NCBI GenBank assembly: GCA_015178975.1
Contig: WHVD01000162.1
Coordinates: 62,001 to 126,000 of the forward strand
Source of the DNA: Hysterangium stoloniferum
Taxonomy: Eukaryota > Basidiomycota > Agaricomycetes > Hysterangiales > Hysterangiaceae
DNA length: 64,000 nucleotides
Direction of reading: 5' to 3'
The notes under the pieces are model-generated. The model had not been told where the DNA came from. It searched no databases and was given only the letters and a program-made list of their open reading frames with translations. Positions 48,348-59,325 of this stretch are shown one piece after another. The position numbers were made by a program, and so were the translations under genes. The number at the start of each line of letters is the position of its first letter. Within the stretch, counting starts at the first letter, position 1.

Positions 48348-49102
48348 TGTTACGACCAGAATTCCTGCCAGACTCCAGGCACTAACATATATGCACCCGC
48401 ACCCTACACGCACCAATTATCAGTTTACCAGAATACCCGCTGGACTCCATATGTCAGACCTGTCCATGTTCAACATTCATTACTTCATGTATCAGTCACC
48501 GGAATACCTGCTGGACTCTGTCCCTGTCTACCTCCAACCCTGTCCCACACATCAGTCACTGGACCCCATTCAGAAAACCCATCATCCCTCTAACTGAGCC
48601 CCATTCCCGTTATAGTCAAATGACCTGTCACAATTTGGACTCCACTCCATTCTGTCCTGTTCCTAACACCAAGTTTGGTGTTTATTTACCTCATTTTATG
48701 TTTGCTAGTTTAGTTTTCATTATTACTGGATTTGGTATGTTATTCATTCCACAGTCTATATAGTCTGGCAGATGTTGTACATACAATCCAGTCAGATAAT
48801 CAGCTTAGATTCTCCCCAGTAATCTTAGTATATTTTCTGCTCTAAATTCCTCTTTGAAACACTCCACTCTTACTTGTCAGAGCCCATGGGCTCTGACACA
48901 TCTATCACTTGACCTCTGACTTATCTATCTCAACTCCCTGACTTCTCGACCCACAAACTCCACCTGGACTCCCTGGGATTCCCGTCCACCCATTTGAAAT
49001 TGGACAAGACGATCTTGTGAGGGTGCAGCCTATAAGCTGAAGCCAAGTCCTACCACTTTCCCACGGGTTTCTCCAGAAACCCTCTGTGAATGCACCTTAA
49101 CA
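48348..49102 (+). mobile_element. Solo LTR, family X
   Basis: TGTTACGACC...CCTTAACA with CAAAT on both sides (48343-48347, 49103-49107). Opposite orientation to the X LTR 240 bp to its left. Confidence 0.93.
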
Positions 49103-51339
49103 CAAATGCAAGATTATCATATTTCAACAGAGAGTAGTTTAAGCATTGGGGGCTCTTGTTATCTGTCAGACCCTCAAGGTTCTGATAATGACTATCCAAC
49201 CAGTCCTCTTTCTCAATGAAATCATGATCCATTATAGATATATATACTTCCAATAGATAATTCTTCTTTGGATCAAGTTTCATTCCTACTGTAACATTGT
49301 CCTCTGATCAAGGAGTGTAGGTGGGAATGAAAATTGATTCATTATCAATGTTATTTACTTGTCCTTGTATGCTTAATCTGTGTACCACTTCATATAACCT
49401 TTGATCCTTGGTCTCCTCAACAGGATTCTGTGCAGAACATTTGTTGATCAAAAGATAATAAGACATCTTTCCCACATGAGGACAATTGATCTTAAAGTGT
49501 TCCAAACTCCCACAAATCCAGCACTCTTTAGGAGGTTTAGAGGTACTCCTTTTACCTTGTTCCTATCTCCAGCTTCACGTATGAGGACTTCAAGTGACTG
49601 AGGATGGCCAAACTATTCTCACACAAAAGTTCCTCCTCAGCTTCTGGGCTATTTTCCTGCTGTTTTGTGATCATGACTTTAGGGCTCAAGAATCAGTGGC
49701 TGTCTCAGTGTGTTTGGTTCCATGCATTAATCAGGGCTTCCTGCAGGCTATTTGTATATGTCTGAAGACTCATGATGTTGTTACCCTGTAGTAAGTACAA
49801 CCATCCAGTGGGCAAGGTTAGGATGAGTTGATGCATCTCATCCTCTTGGTCTTGATGGAAACCATACAGGAACCAGTAGAGTTTGATCTTCCTCTGAATG
49901 TATCACACAGGGGTTTCACAATCATGATGAGGTTGACAGAATCTCATTTCTTCCCATTCCAGAACTAGGGATTCACACCAGTAAGTGCCTAACAGTCCCT
50001 TGACAATTCCACAGAGGAAGGATCCATGAGATCAACTGAATTCAGTCATGAGCTGTCAGAACCATGCCAAGATTCAGAGTTTTGTTATTTCCCAGTTTTC
50101 ACCCCCCATTTCCCCAGTTACTGTTACCATTCCAACCCTCTGACCCATTAGACAACCCATCAGGTGGTCTACCCAAAGGGAGAAAAGGGTTTGACCAGTA
50201 GGTAAGGGATGGTGAGTTTTGTCAGGGTACTACAATCCTTGTCCAGGTACTTGACCTGAAATTCCTTCAACAAAGGCTGTCAAACATGATGGTCTGCTTT
50301 TATAAGAGGTGGTCTTGGTTTTTGTTGTACAGGGCCTTTTGGAGTGGGCTGGGGTGATAGGATCAGGTCTAAACATTACTCAATGGTATGGCATTTCCAT
50401 TCCCTGACAATTTGGTCACTCCTCCACACTTCCTCTTCAAGTTTATTCATATTTCAAGGACAATGAGGTTGGATGAAGGTGTAATGGGTATGGATTTCAT
50501 CTGGAGTCATTGTATCACCTCATCTCTCATGTCAGTCAGGAAGCTGTCCAGGATTGCCACACAGTTAATCAAGTGGACAAAACTACAATTTAGTGATCCT
50601 CTAAGCCCCTGGATAAAGGATTCAGTCATGGAGGCTGGGGACAAGGGTACTTGTGTGGTTTCATCAAAGAAATGTAGTACCTCCATCAACATCTTCTCAC
50701 ACTTCTCTCATCAGTGCATTAGTCAGTATTGAAGACTATGATAGGTGAAAGGTAAATTGGACATAATTTCACAAAAGGACCAATCTAAAGTTCAAGTGTA
50801 GATGTAACAATGATCCACCTTAGGGACAGAATTCATTCCTCTGAGTAGCACAGCAAAATCTCTAGTGTATTGTCATGCATGGTGATGAGGTTGATTATGT
50901 GGTCAAATAATTCCCTTTTAATGGATCTTACACCTGTTTCTCCCATTGTGGTCAGCTGGTAAGACCATTCAAGGAGCTGATCACTAAGGTCATTGAGAGT
51001 CCCATGCCCAGATAAAATTGTTTCCACTGATACAGTAGGATATTATAGAGTTTTGCCAATCAAATTGCAATGGTTCCCAGAATGTTCAAGTATCTCCTAA
51101 TATAATTCTGGGAAATGGCCACAATTCCTTCATTTTCAACCTGGTGAGAATAGAATGATTATGATTCCCATCTCTGTTCAACAGGTTCAGTGTAAAAGAC
51201 TTGTTTCTGGTGTGTTTGTTGTTGCCATGGTGTGGTGCTGGATGATGCTGGCACTTTTGAGTTTTCTTCTGCACCTGTAGTCATAATAGCTTCTAAGTTG
51301 AATTCTTAGTGTAGGAAGCTTTTTGTTATTCACAGGGAA

Positions 51340-51704
51340 GAAGTGGTCCAGCCCAGATCACCACTGTGAAGAGTTGCATATCTTATCACTCTATGTGCAA
51401 ATGATATCAACTTAGCAAGTGCAACACCTCAATAGTACAGGATCAACCTTAGAGGTTTGTTCCCAACAATGACAATTGGAATTGGGTAGGTTCAGTTGAT
51501 AGTAGGTGAGGCCAAAATCTGGGGAAAGTCCAAGATGAATCCAGAAACATACTAGTTTAACTGACAACCAGGTACCACAACTGATTGGGGTGGATATTTC
51601 ATATATTGTGAGAGCCAGGATCTCCAGGCAGGTTCAGGTCACTGATTCATATGAAAAGGGAGTAATGGAGGTTTTGGGTCCCAGCAGGTAGTTTGGTCCT
51701 AACA
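51340..51704 (-). repeat. Primer-binding site and truncated LTRs
   Basis: GTCCAGCCCAGATCACCAC (51346-51365) matches the primer-binding-like site at 20929 and is followed by TGTGAAGAG, a Y LTR start that soon diverges. The stretch ends GGTCCTAACA at 51704, an LTR end of the X/W type next to a purine tract, so two broken LTRs are joined here. Confidence 0.5.
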
Positions 51705-51830
51705 TTACCCTCCCTTTAAGGTTGATTTCCCAGAGAGGCCCTAGATCAGATAAGGTTCGTTGGATATGCATAGTGTGTCAAAATGTCAGGTGATCTGGAA
51801 GTGGGGTCTGGATGTGAGAAGCCTATATAA
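51705..51830 (+). promoter_or_regulatory. Purine-tract complement and TATA promoter of accessory gene copy 2
   Basis: TTACCCTCCCTTTAAG next to the LTR end is the complement of a polypurine tract. GCCTATATAAACCC at 51821-51834 is a TATA box about 60 bp before the ATG at 51889, with a pyrimidine-rich leader (TTCTTTTCTTTTCTT). The same order occurs at 59151-59326. Confidence 0.55.
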
Positions 51831-51966
51831 ACCCAAAAAATAATTTTCTTTTCTTTTCTTTTCTTCATACCACCACCAACCACATTACATGGTGCCAAAA
51901 CAACACCACACAAACCAAACCCCACCATTTCCAGAACATCCATGGGGTCTGCTTATTGGGCCCCTC

Positions 51967-52771
51967 TGTTAGGGTACATACATGGTGGGTTTCCAGAGAA
52001 ACCCGCGGAATATCTGGTAGGACTTGGCTTCAGCTTATAGGCTGTGCCCTCATGAGATTGTGTTGTCCAATTTCAGACAGGTGGATGGGAATCCCGGGGA
52101 GTCTGGGTGGGGTTCATGGGTCGAGGGGTCGTAGGTCGTAGGTCGGAGGTTGTGCGTCGAGAGGTTGTGAGTCGAGATGAATAAGAGAGATAGATGTGTC
52201 AGAGCCCATAGGCTCCGACTAGCGTGAGCAGTGTAATTCAAGTAGGAGTTTAGAGCGGAAAATGTATTAGATTACTGGGGGAATCTAAGCCAATTTTCTG
52301 ACTGGATTGTATGTACAACATCTGCCAGACTATATAGACCGTGGAATGAATGACATACCAAATCCAGTAATAATGAAACAAAACTAGCAAAACATAAAAT
52401 GAGAATAGTAAACACCAAATTTGGTGTTAGGAACAGGACGGAACAGAGCGGAGTCCGAATTGTGACAAATCATAAACCAGTCTGAATCGTGACAGGTCAT
52501 TTGACTAAAATGGGAATGGGGGTCTGTTAGAGGGATGACGGGTTTTCTGAGCGGGGTCCGGTGACTGATGTGTGGGACGAGGTCGGACATAGACAGGAAC
52601 AGAGTCTGGTGGGTATTCCGGTGACTGATACATAATGTAACGAAGTCGAATGTAGACAAGTCTGACTTACGGAGTCTGGTGGGAATTCCAGTAAACTGAC
52701 AAATGGTGTGTATAGGGTGTGGGTGCATATACGTTAGTGCCCGGAGTCTGGTGGGAATTCTGGTCGTAACA
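51967..52771 (-). mobile_element. Solo LTR, family X
   Basis: TGTTAGGG...GTCGTAACA with CCCTC on both sides (51962-51966, 52772-52776). Removing it joins the coiled-coil frame ...YWAPL + TTAQLLEQWE. Confidence 0.93.
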
Positions 52772-52789
52772 CCCTCTTACTACTGCTCA

Positions 52790-53305
52790 ACTTCTTGAGC
52801 AGTGGGAGAGGCAAAAGAAGCTTCAGGAAGAGGCTAAGAAGAAGGCCCAGGAGGACAAGGAGGAGATGGAGTGGGAATACCAGGAAGCATTGGCTGCAGA
52901 GAAAGCAGAGGAAAGAGGAGGAGGAGAATGTGAAGAAAGCAGCAGAGGTTTCCTGGGTTGCAGCAGAGTGTGTTAAATTTTTGGTGAAAATATGACCAGA
53001 CCTCTAGAGGATGAGTGCAATACAGTCTGAGTTATATTGTTGGTTATAAACACATAGTGGGGTCTCATGTGTAACTGCAGGATTATATACTCAGAACAAG
53101 AGTGGTAATTAATGTGGGTAATAATAGTCACTATATGACTCTGACTGCTCACTTTACCCAAAAATCTAATAGAGTGTACCTGGGTAGCTGGATGTCCATG
53201 GGAAAGGTGAGCTTTACTATTATTATTTTAGTATCCTCACTGAGGTGCTCCTTAGCACAAAGTGGTAGAGGTTGAGTTGGAATCTGAGTGTGAGCCTGGG
53301 ACTCC
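52790..53305 (+). other. Intron-bearing part of accessory gene copy 2
   Basis: Holds the coiled-coil exon to about 52930 and a long intron-like stretch, then the short acidic exon from 53258. It matches the exon order at 59455-59740. I see no other gene. Confidence 0.45.
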
Positions 53306-54455
53306 TGTTAAGAGCAGAAACTGACAGATGTCGGCTGGCCGACAGGGACCGAACAGAAGGACCTGGCTTCAGCTTATGTGCTGTGCCCTCGCAAGTTACC
53401 GTCAGGTGTCCTCAAATTTTGGGCAGGCGAAAACTAGTCCTGTCAAGTAAACCTCTCGGTAAACTACCGATCGGAAACCGAAGGATAAGTTGAGGGTTGG
53501 GTTGAGGGGTCAGAGACCAAGAGTCGGAGGCTGAGAGAGTCAGAGACTGAGAGAGTCAGAGACTGAGAGAGTCAGAGACTGAGAGAGTCAGAGACTGAGA
53601 GAGTCAGAGACTGAGAGAGTCAGAGACTGAGAGAGTCAGAGACTGGGAGAGTCAGAGACTGAGAGAGTCAGAGACTGAGAGAGTCAGAGACTGAGAGAGT
53701 CAGAGACTGAGAGAGTCAGAGACTGAGAGAGTCAGAGACTGAGAGAGTCAGAGACTGAGACAGTCAGAGACTGAGACAGTCAGAGACTGAGACAGTTGGA
53801 GACTGAGACAGTTGGAGACTGAGACAGTTGGAGACTGAGAGTTGGAGACTGAGAGTGTCAGGGACTGAGAGTCAGAGATTAGAGGTTGAAGTCGTAAATG
53901 TAGGTTGAATCGTAAATCGGATGGAGTCGGAATGTGGTGGTCGTGAATAGATAATGGAGTCGGAAATTAGAGGGTATCTAAGTTGATCTAAGTCGATATT
54001 CTGATTGTCTAATAACTACATTTACAGTGGGTTTATATATGAGTTATCAGTGTCTAGAAACTACTAACTAAGGGAAGAGTGGAAACACTATTTGACGAAT
54101 AGACTTGACTAGAAACCGGAAAGTTACGATAAGATCTGAAGCCGAGATTTAGCCGAGAGCGGGATTATGAGAAAAGGGAATAGTCCACGGGCTATAGGTA
54201 TATATGGGCATATGTGAAACATAGAGTAAAATGGATCATCATAATGAAAGGGGATGTATCAAAGCATAACCAGATGGTACGAGTATATTTTGACAGGGGC
54301 GTAAACAAGGTTTGATCACCGTGAAGGTATACGTCAGTGTCGGTATTCTGAAGGTTGCCGAAATGATGACTTGATCAATAACTTGGAACATCGATAGACT
54401 GTAGTATTCTCGGAGACCATCGGGTTGCGACATGGGTTACAACACGGTCGTAACA
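53306..54455 (-). mobile_element. Solo LTR, family Z, expanded
   Basis: TGTTAAGAG...GGTCGTAACA with ACTCC on both sides (53301-53305, 54456-54460). It is about 420 bp longer than 778-1501, mainly through the 16-bp array. Shared box at 53361-53392. Confidence 0.92.
53519..53870. repeat. 16-bp minisatellite, about 20 units
   Basis: Unit GAGAGTCAGAGACTGA, grading to GACAGTTGGAGACTGA at the right edge. Absent from the Z copy at 778-1501. Confidence 0.92.
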
Positions 54456-54464
54456 ACTCCCCAG

Positions 54465-54938
54465 TGTGAAGAGTGGTGGAAGTTCTGACCGTTCTATATA
54501 CGAAGAAATGAGTAGAAAGGAAGGATATTGACCTATTCAGTGCAATATAAGAGAAAGTGAGAGAAAGAGCACAAGATGACAAAGGAGTCAACGAGTGCGA
54601 TGGTTCGAGTGGAGGCCTCAACTATTACAGTTCGAGGCCAGAAGTGTTCAGTAGTTCAGATAATGCTACCTATATGGTAGCTGACACGTTACCCTGATCA
54701 CCACTCGTAGTAGACCTAGTTTGTGTCTTACGAGTGGTGGTTCTTAGGTTAAAGTGTGTCTGAGTTCTAATTGGTGCTGAGTGCACCCACAAGTATACAC
54801 AATGCTTCGAACTAATGAAATATGCAATATTCGAAGAATATGAAAGATAGAAAAATATGAATAGAATATGTAAAATATAAATGAAATAAAAGGAGTGTTT
54901 TACCACAATGATACTGTGGTAAAAGCATACTCCTCACA
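54465..54938 (-). mobile_element. Solo LTR, family Y
   Basis: TGTGAAGAG...CTCCTCACA with CCCAG on both sides (54460-54464, 54939-54943). Inserted one base after the end of the Z LTR's target duplication. Confidence 0.92.
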
Positions 54939-55699
54939 CCCAGAATAAGGTAAGTGAGGAAGTTTTAACAGACAGCCAGTACTGATATACAGTACATATG
55001 TAAATAGAAAAGGAAATTGCCTGGACACCAAAATGACCTAGGGTGTTCTGGTTGTTAAGACCAGAATGCAGACTCTACAGGAAAACTGGTTGTTTTCCAG
55101 GGTGCTATCCATGCACCCATTTGAAGGCAAGGTGTTCTCTGGTGCAGGACACTGTGGGGTCCAGGAGCCAGGAGCCAGGAGTGACCATGAAATATTGTAG
55201 GACGGTTGTACGGCATTAGTAATACTGCGAGAACATAGAAGCTTCTATGAAACAATATCAATGGAGTCATAGAGTGTCCAAGGCTTGGTGCTCGATAGCA
55301 GGACCTCGCAATGGACAAGGTCTGGGGTCTTGGAGGGGGTGGATTGTGGTGGGCATAGAGGCCCAAAACCTTCTGCTAGAGAGTAGCAACTCTTGGCAGA
55401 AGCATCTCTCATAAATCTCCAAGGACTCTGCACAGGCTTCCAATATTGCCTTGAGAACCAGGCATGGAGCTTGGAGACCCTGGATGAGGAATATGACAGG
55501 TCCAAAGATGAGGAATGCAAGGGGTCTGAGGAGACAGAAGAGGCAGAGTGGTCTATGGGGACTGAAGAGGTAGATGAGCTGGCTGAGGAGTGTAAGGAAA
55601 ATGCAGCAGAAGAAACTTTAGGGTAGTAAATATAATAATAAAAAATGTTTTTTTTTTCAAAAAAAAAAAAACTTCAAACAAAATGTGTGAAAAATGGAA

Positions 55700-56060
55700 A
55701 AATCATGGTAAGTCCACTTAAACAGAAAAAGGAGACAAGTCAAAACCTGTAAGGCAAAGAGAGACATAGGGCAACAAGGGAAAAATGATGTGAGTTCAGA
55801 GGGTATGGGTATCGTGGCTAGAGGGAGGACAATGGACCAGGTAAGCCATATGGAAATCAAGTACAACTTCCATAGCATTCCCAAGTTCTGTGGCCAAAAT
55901 CCAAGAGGTTTCTTCATAAGTGTCCTCATAACCTGCACACTTGATTAGGTAAAGCAGTTTACAAGTATGCTGACATTTATCAATTTTTGAGTCTAAAATT
56001 TGTGAGATTTCAAACTCAGGTTCTCTGTCAATAATGACTGAAGGGGGTGGGGGTTTGTGA
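55700..56060 (-). pseudogene. Ty3 pol C-terminus with chromodomain (remnant)
   Basis: Minus strand: VIIDREPEFEISQILDSK, then CKLLYLIKCAGYEDTYEETSW, then ELGNAMEVVLDFHMAYLVHC. It is nearly the same as the chromodomain end at 60549-60740. The chromodomain aromatic/YLVKW..GY..E..SW pattern is visible (here LIKC). The rest of pol is missing, replaced by AT-rich sequence and Tc1-B. Confidence 0.75.
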
Positions 56061-56463
56061 TGTATTAGTCTTATTTTAATATTGTCTCCTTGAAAAAGGA
56101 GTCCAGTGTTATCAAAATGTGCAAATACTCAATTCACTGCAAGGTAAAATAATTTAAGTATTTGATATTGATCAGTGGCAGCTTGGATAGACTTAGAACC
56201 CCTGAAGGAAGTCAAGAGTTTACTTGAATATATGCACCCTACTTTGCAAAGAAGGTTTTGAGAGCTGCTTTTGCAAGCTGTTCTTTTCTGTGAAAACAAC
56301 TACTAAAATATTTACTGATTCTGAAACTAGATTTGACTTCAATTCTAGCCAGTTTATAAATATTTTATACTATTTATAAACAGGTCAAAAGATTAGATAT
56401 AGAATAAAACACTATTTGGCTAATATGTGACTAACCTACTGGATCTACTGTGATATTAACTTA
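56061..56463. other. AT-rich sequence without gene
   Basis: No open frame of note. It may be copia-derived AT-rich repeat. It ends at the TA target of Tc1-B. Confidence 0.35.
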
Positions 56464-58068
56464 GAGTAGGGGACAAAACTGTCCCAATGTTTTGATAACT
56501 CCCATTAAATGTTGTATAACTGATTACATAAATTTTCTGAAATGGTGAAAATATTCTAGCAGATTCCCTAGCATACTAACTTTCATATTCCCAAGTATTA
56601 CATAATATTGATGTAAATTGGTGTCATAGTGAATATTTAAAAATAACTAATCATTGGGGCAGTTTTGTCCCCTGCTCTTTTTGAATCAGATATCTTGTTA
56701 TTATAGTACTTGTATGGCCTCCCTTGGCCTTTATTACAGCAGCTAGTCTTCTTGAAATACTTTCTATAAGTTTCTGACACTCCTGAGGCTCAATCTTTGG
56801 CCATTCCACTTCCACCCTCTCCCATAACTCCCAAACTCCCTTTGGTGGTGAAGGATATTTCTGGAGCTGTTTCTTCAGGTGAAACCAAAGATGTTCTATA
56901 GGATTCAGGTCAGGAGACTGTGCTGGCCAGTCTAACACCTGAATATGATTTTCAGAAAACCATTTTTGTGCCATCTTGGATGTGTGTTTAGGGTCATTAT
57001 CCTGCTGGAAAATGGCCTCACCTGCTAGAATCTCCAAATCTTCAATGCTCTGGGAAAAATGCTGAACCAGGATCTCCACATATTGTGCAGAATCCATCCT
57101 TCCTTCAATCCCTGCAAGCATTCCCACTCCATTCCAACCCATACAGCCCCACACCATAATATTTCCATCTCCATACTTGACTGTAGGTTGGATTGTCCTA
57201 TCAGAAAGTGGTTCTCCAGCTTTCTTCCACACATATTGATGTCCATCTGACACAATATTATTGCTCTTGGTCTCATCAAACCACAATACCCTTTTCCAAT
57301 CATCCATAGTCCAGTTTTGGTACTTGAGGGCAATGCTTAACCTAGCCTTTCTATGTTCAGCCTTGAGCAAGGGCCTTTTTGCTTTGACTACAGCTTTTAA
57401 ACCATGCTGTTTCAAGGTTCTCCTGACTGTTTTGAATAAGACATGGAATTCATTGATGGAATTGATGAATTTTGTGGCCTGGAAAGCATTATCTAGCTTG
57501 CAGAGGTGATTTGATGTATGATCCTCCTCTGGTCAGTAGGAGAAAGCTTGGAAGGACATCCTCCTTTCAGGTTTTCTTTATCTATTTCCATCTCCTGAGC
57601 AATTATACTGATAGTAGACTTGCTAAGACCTGTGATAGAAGCCACATTCCTATTGGAGAGTCCATTTTGGAGGAGAGAGATGGCTTGATCTCTTTTGAGA
57701 GGAGAAATATGTAGCTTTCATGATGAGAGTAATAGTTGAAATGTGACTGTGACAGTCACATATCAATTAGAACATTCAATATATGTCACATGATTCTTTT
57801 TAAATTTTTCCATTTCTCTGGTGGATAATATGATAGAGTGAAAAGAGCAGAGGACAAAACTGTCCCAATGATTGGTTATTTTTAAATATTCACTGTGACA
57901 CCAAGTTCCATCAATATAATGTAATACTAGAGAATATGAAAGTTAGTATGCTAGGGCATCTGCTAGAATATCTTCACTATTTTTGGAAATTTATGTGATC
58001 AGTTATGTACATATATACAACATTTAATGGGAATTATCAAAACATTGGGACAGTTTTGTCCCCTACTG
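56464..58068 (-). mobile_element. Tc1/mariner element with palindromic ends (Tc1-B)
   Basis: GAGTAGGGGACAAAACTGTC...GACAGTTTTGTCCCCTACTG, flanked by TA (56462-56463, 58069-58070). Inner inverted copies of the end motif are at 56651-56677 and 57845-57870, so each end (about 215-225 bp) is itself an inverted repeat. The 1605-bp length is normal for Tc1. It looks the youngest DNA element here. Confidence 0.92.
56651..57720 (-). pseudogene. Tc1 transposase of Tc1-B, nearly intact
   Basis: A DD34E transposase. The N-terminal frame has helix-turn-helix segments (RDQAISLLQNGLSNRNVASI, LSKSTISIIAQEM). A stop or 1-base shift near 57493 separates it from the main frame of 254 codons. That has HGLKAVVKAKRPLLKAEHRK, LWFDETKSNNIVSDGH (first Asp), MVWGCMGWNGVG, FQQDNDPKHTSKMAQ (second Asp) and SPDLNPIEHLW (Glu, 34 residues later), to a stop inside the left end repeat. 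All three catalytic acids are present; only the N-terminal shift keeps me from calling it active. Confidence 0.88.
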
Positions 58069-58070
58069 TA

Positions 58071-58322
58071 TCAAGATCTTAATGTAGTCTTAAGGATCTT
58101 GGAAGAATATTCTCAGTATTTATTTATACCTAAAACTGGGAGAAACTAGAAAAGTATTTCTAATCTCAAAATAACCTTTAACAATTCTGTAGTAATTTAT
58201 TAATTACTAATTGAAAGCCAACAACTCAGATTGAGGTGGAAGTATTTGTCCAACAGCCCAGATTGGGGTGGAATTTAACTGCTGCTGCAGTGACACACAG
58301 ATGTGGTGATAAATGTGTTAAG
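58071..58322. other. Short spacer, no gene
   Basis: Continues the AT-rich sequence left of Tc1-B. GATTGAGGTGG and GATTGGGGTGG with AACAGCCCA/AACAACTCA form a small imperfect repeat at about 58220-58272. Confidence 0.35.
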
Positions 58323-59150
58323 TGTTAAGGTGCATACATGGAGGGTTTCCGGAGAAACTTGTGGGAAAGCCAGTAGGACTTGGCTTCAGCTTATAGGCTG
58401 CACCCTTGTGAGATCATCTTGTCCAATTTCAAATGGGCAGACAGGAATCCTGGGGAGTCCAGTGGGGTTCATGGGTCGAGAGGTCGGAGAGTCAAGATAG
58501 TTAAGTCAGAGATCAAGTGATAGATGGGTCAGAGGTCGAGTGATAGATGGGTCAGAGCCCGTGGGCTGCGACGAGTAAGAGCGGTGTGATTCAAAGAGGA
58601 GTTTAGAGCGAAAAATATACTAAGATTACTGGAGAGAATCTAAGCTGATTTTCTGACTGGATTGTATGTACAACATCTGCCAGACTATATAGACTGTGGA
58701 ATGAATAACATACCAAATCCAGTAATAATGAAAATAAACTAGCAAACATAAAATGAGATAAATAAACACCAAACTTGGTGTTAGGAACGGGATGGAGCAG
58801 AGCAGAGTTTGAATCGTGACAGGTCATAAAACCATAATGGGAATGGGGTGGGAGTGGAGTCCAAATTGTGACAGGTCATTTGACTATAATGGGAATGGGG
58901 CTCAGTTAGGGGGCTGATGGGCTTTCTAAGCAGGGTCTGGTGACTGTGGGACAGGGCCAGAGATAGGCAGGGACAGAGTCTGGCAGGTATTCTGGTGACT
59001 GATACATGAAGTACATAATGAAGGCCAAGTGTGGACAGGTCTGATGTACAGAGTCCAGTGGGTATTCCAGTAAACTGATAATTGGTGCATGTAGGGTGTG
59101 GGTGCATATAAGTTAGTGCCTGGAGTCCAGTGGGATTTCCGGTCATAACA
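58323..59150 (-). repeat. LTR, family X, in 3' LTR position of the Ty3 element
   Basis: TGTTAAGG...GTCATAACA on the plus strand. The minus-strand purine tract 59165-59151 directly precedes its sense start TGTTATGACC. So it is the 3' LTR of the element whose pol is at 60.4-64 kb. Shared box at 58378-58410. Confidence 0.8.
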
Positions 59151-59165
59151 GTACCCTCCCTTTAT
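59151..59165 (-). other. Polypurine tract of the Ty3 element
   Basis: Minus strand TAAAGGGAGGGTAC immediately before the LTR. Identical in position to those at 2351-2362 and 51705-51718. Confidence 0.65.
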
Positions 59166-59268
59166 GCCGAAGTCCCAAAGAGGCTCTAGAACTTGATAAG
59201 GTTTTGTCGGCTACATGCATGTGTCAAAAGTCATGTGATCTGGAAGGTAAGGTTCAAACATGATGAGC

Positions 59269-59278
59269 CTATATAAAA
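59269..59278 (+). promoter_or_regulatory. TATA box of accessory gene copy 3
   Basis: CTATATAAAA about 55 bp before the ATG at 59326, followed by TTTTCTTCTTCTTT. It matches GCCTATATAAACCC at 51821. Confidence 0.55.
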
Positions 59279-59325
59279 AATTGGAAAAATGAATTTTCTT
59301 CTTCTTTATTACCCCCATCATTGAA

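Larger units (their letters stand above)
47075..51330 (-). pseudogene. gag region of a second family Y element, decayed
   Basis: Minus-strand pieces in order: KKTQKCQHHPAPHHGNNK (51274), LNDLSDQLLEWSYQLTTMGE and KRELFDHIINLITMHDN (51027-50833), LMEVLHFFDETTQ (50692). Then a CCHC knuckle CWICGSLEHFKINC near 49490-49530, and weaker segments to 47075. The first parts align by eye with gag at 20125-20784. Two solo X LTRs (47246-48106, 48348-49102) interrupt it. Many stops. No pol is attached on the left. Confidence 0.55.
51889..55625 (+). pseudogene. Antisense accessory gene, copy 2, cut by three LTRs
   Basis: Start MVPKQHHTNQ, then in another frame SAYWAPLTTAQLLEQWERQ and KKLQEEAKKKAQEDKEEMEW (coiled coil), an acceptor TCCTTAG before CACAAAGTGGTAGAGGTTGAG near 53258, and VEVELESECEPG. 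The cysteine exon is not clear here. The C-terminal part is an acidic frame to 55625 (EETEEAEWSMGTEEVDELAE). Solo LTRs at 51967-52771, 53306-54455 and 54465-54938 sit in it. A decayed pol end lies tail to tail with it at 55.7-56.1 kb, the same arrangement as copy 3. Confidence 0.55.

Noticed and set aside
55393..55626. An independent acidic protein gene
   Set aside because: Position and the copy at 59.9-60.2 kb show it is the C-terminal part of the accessory gene of the Ty3 element.
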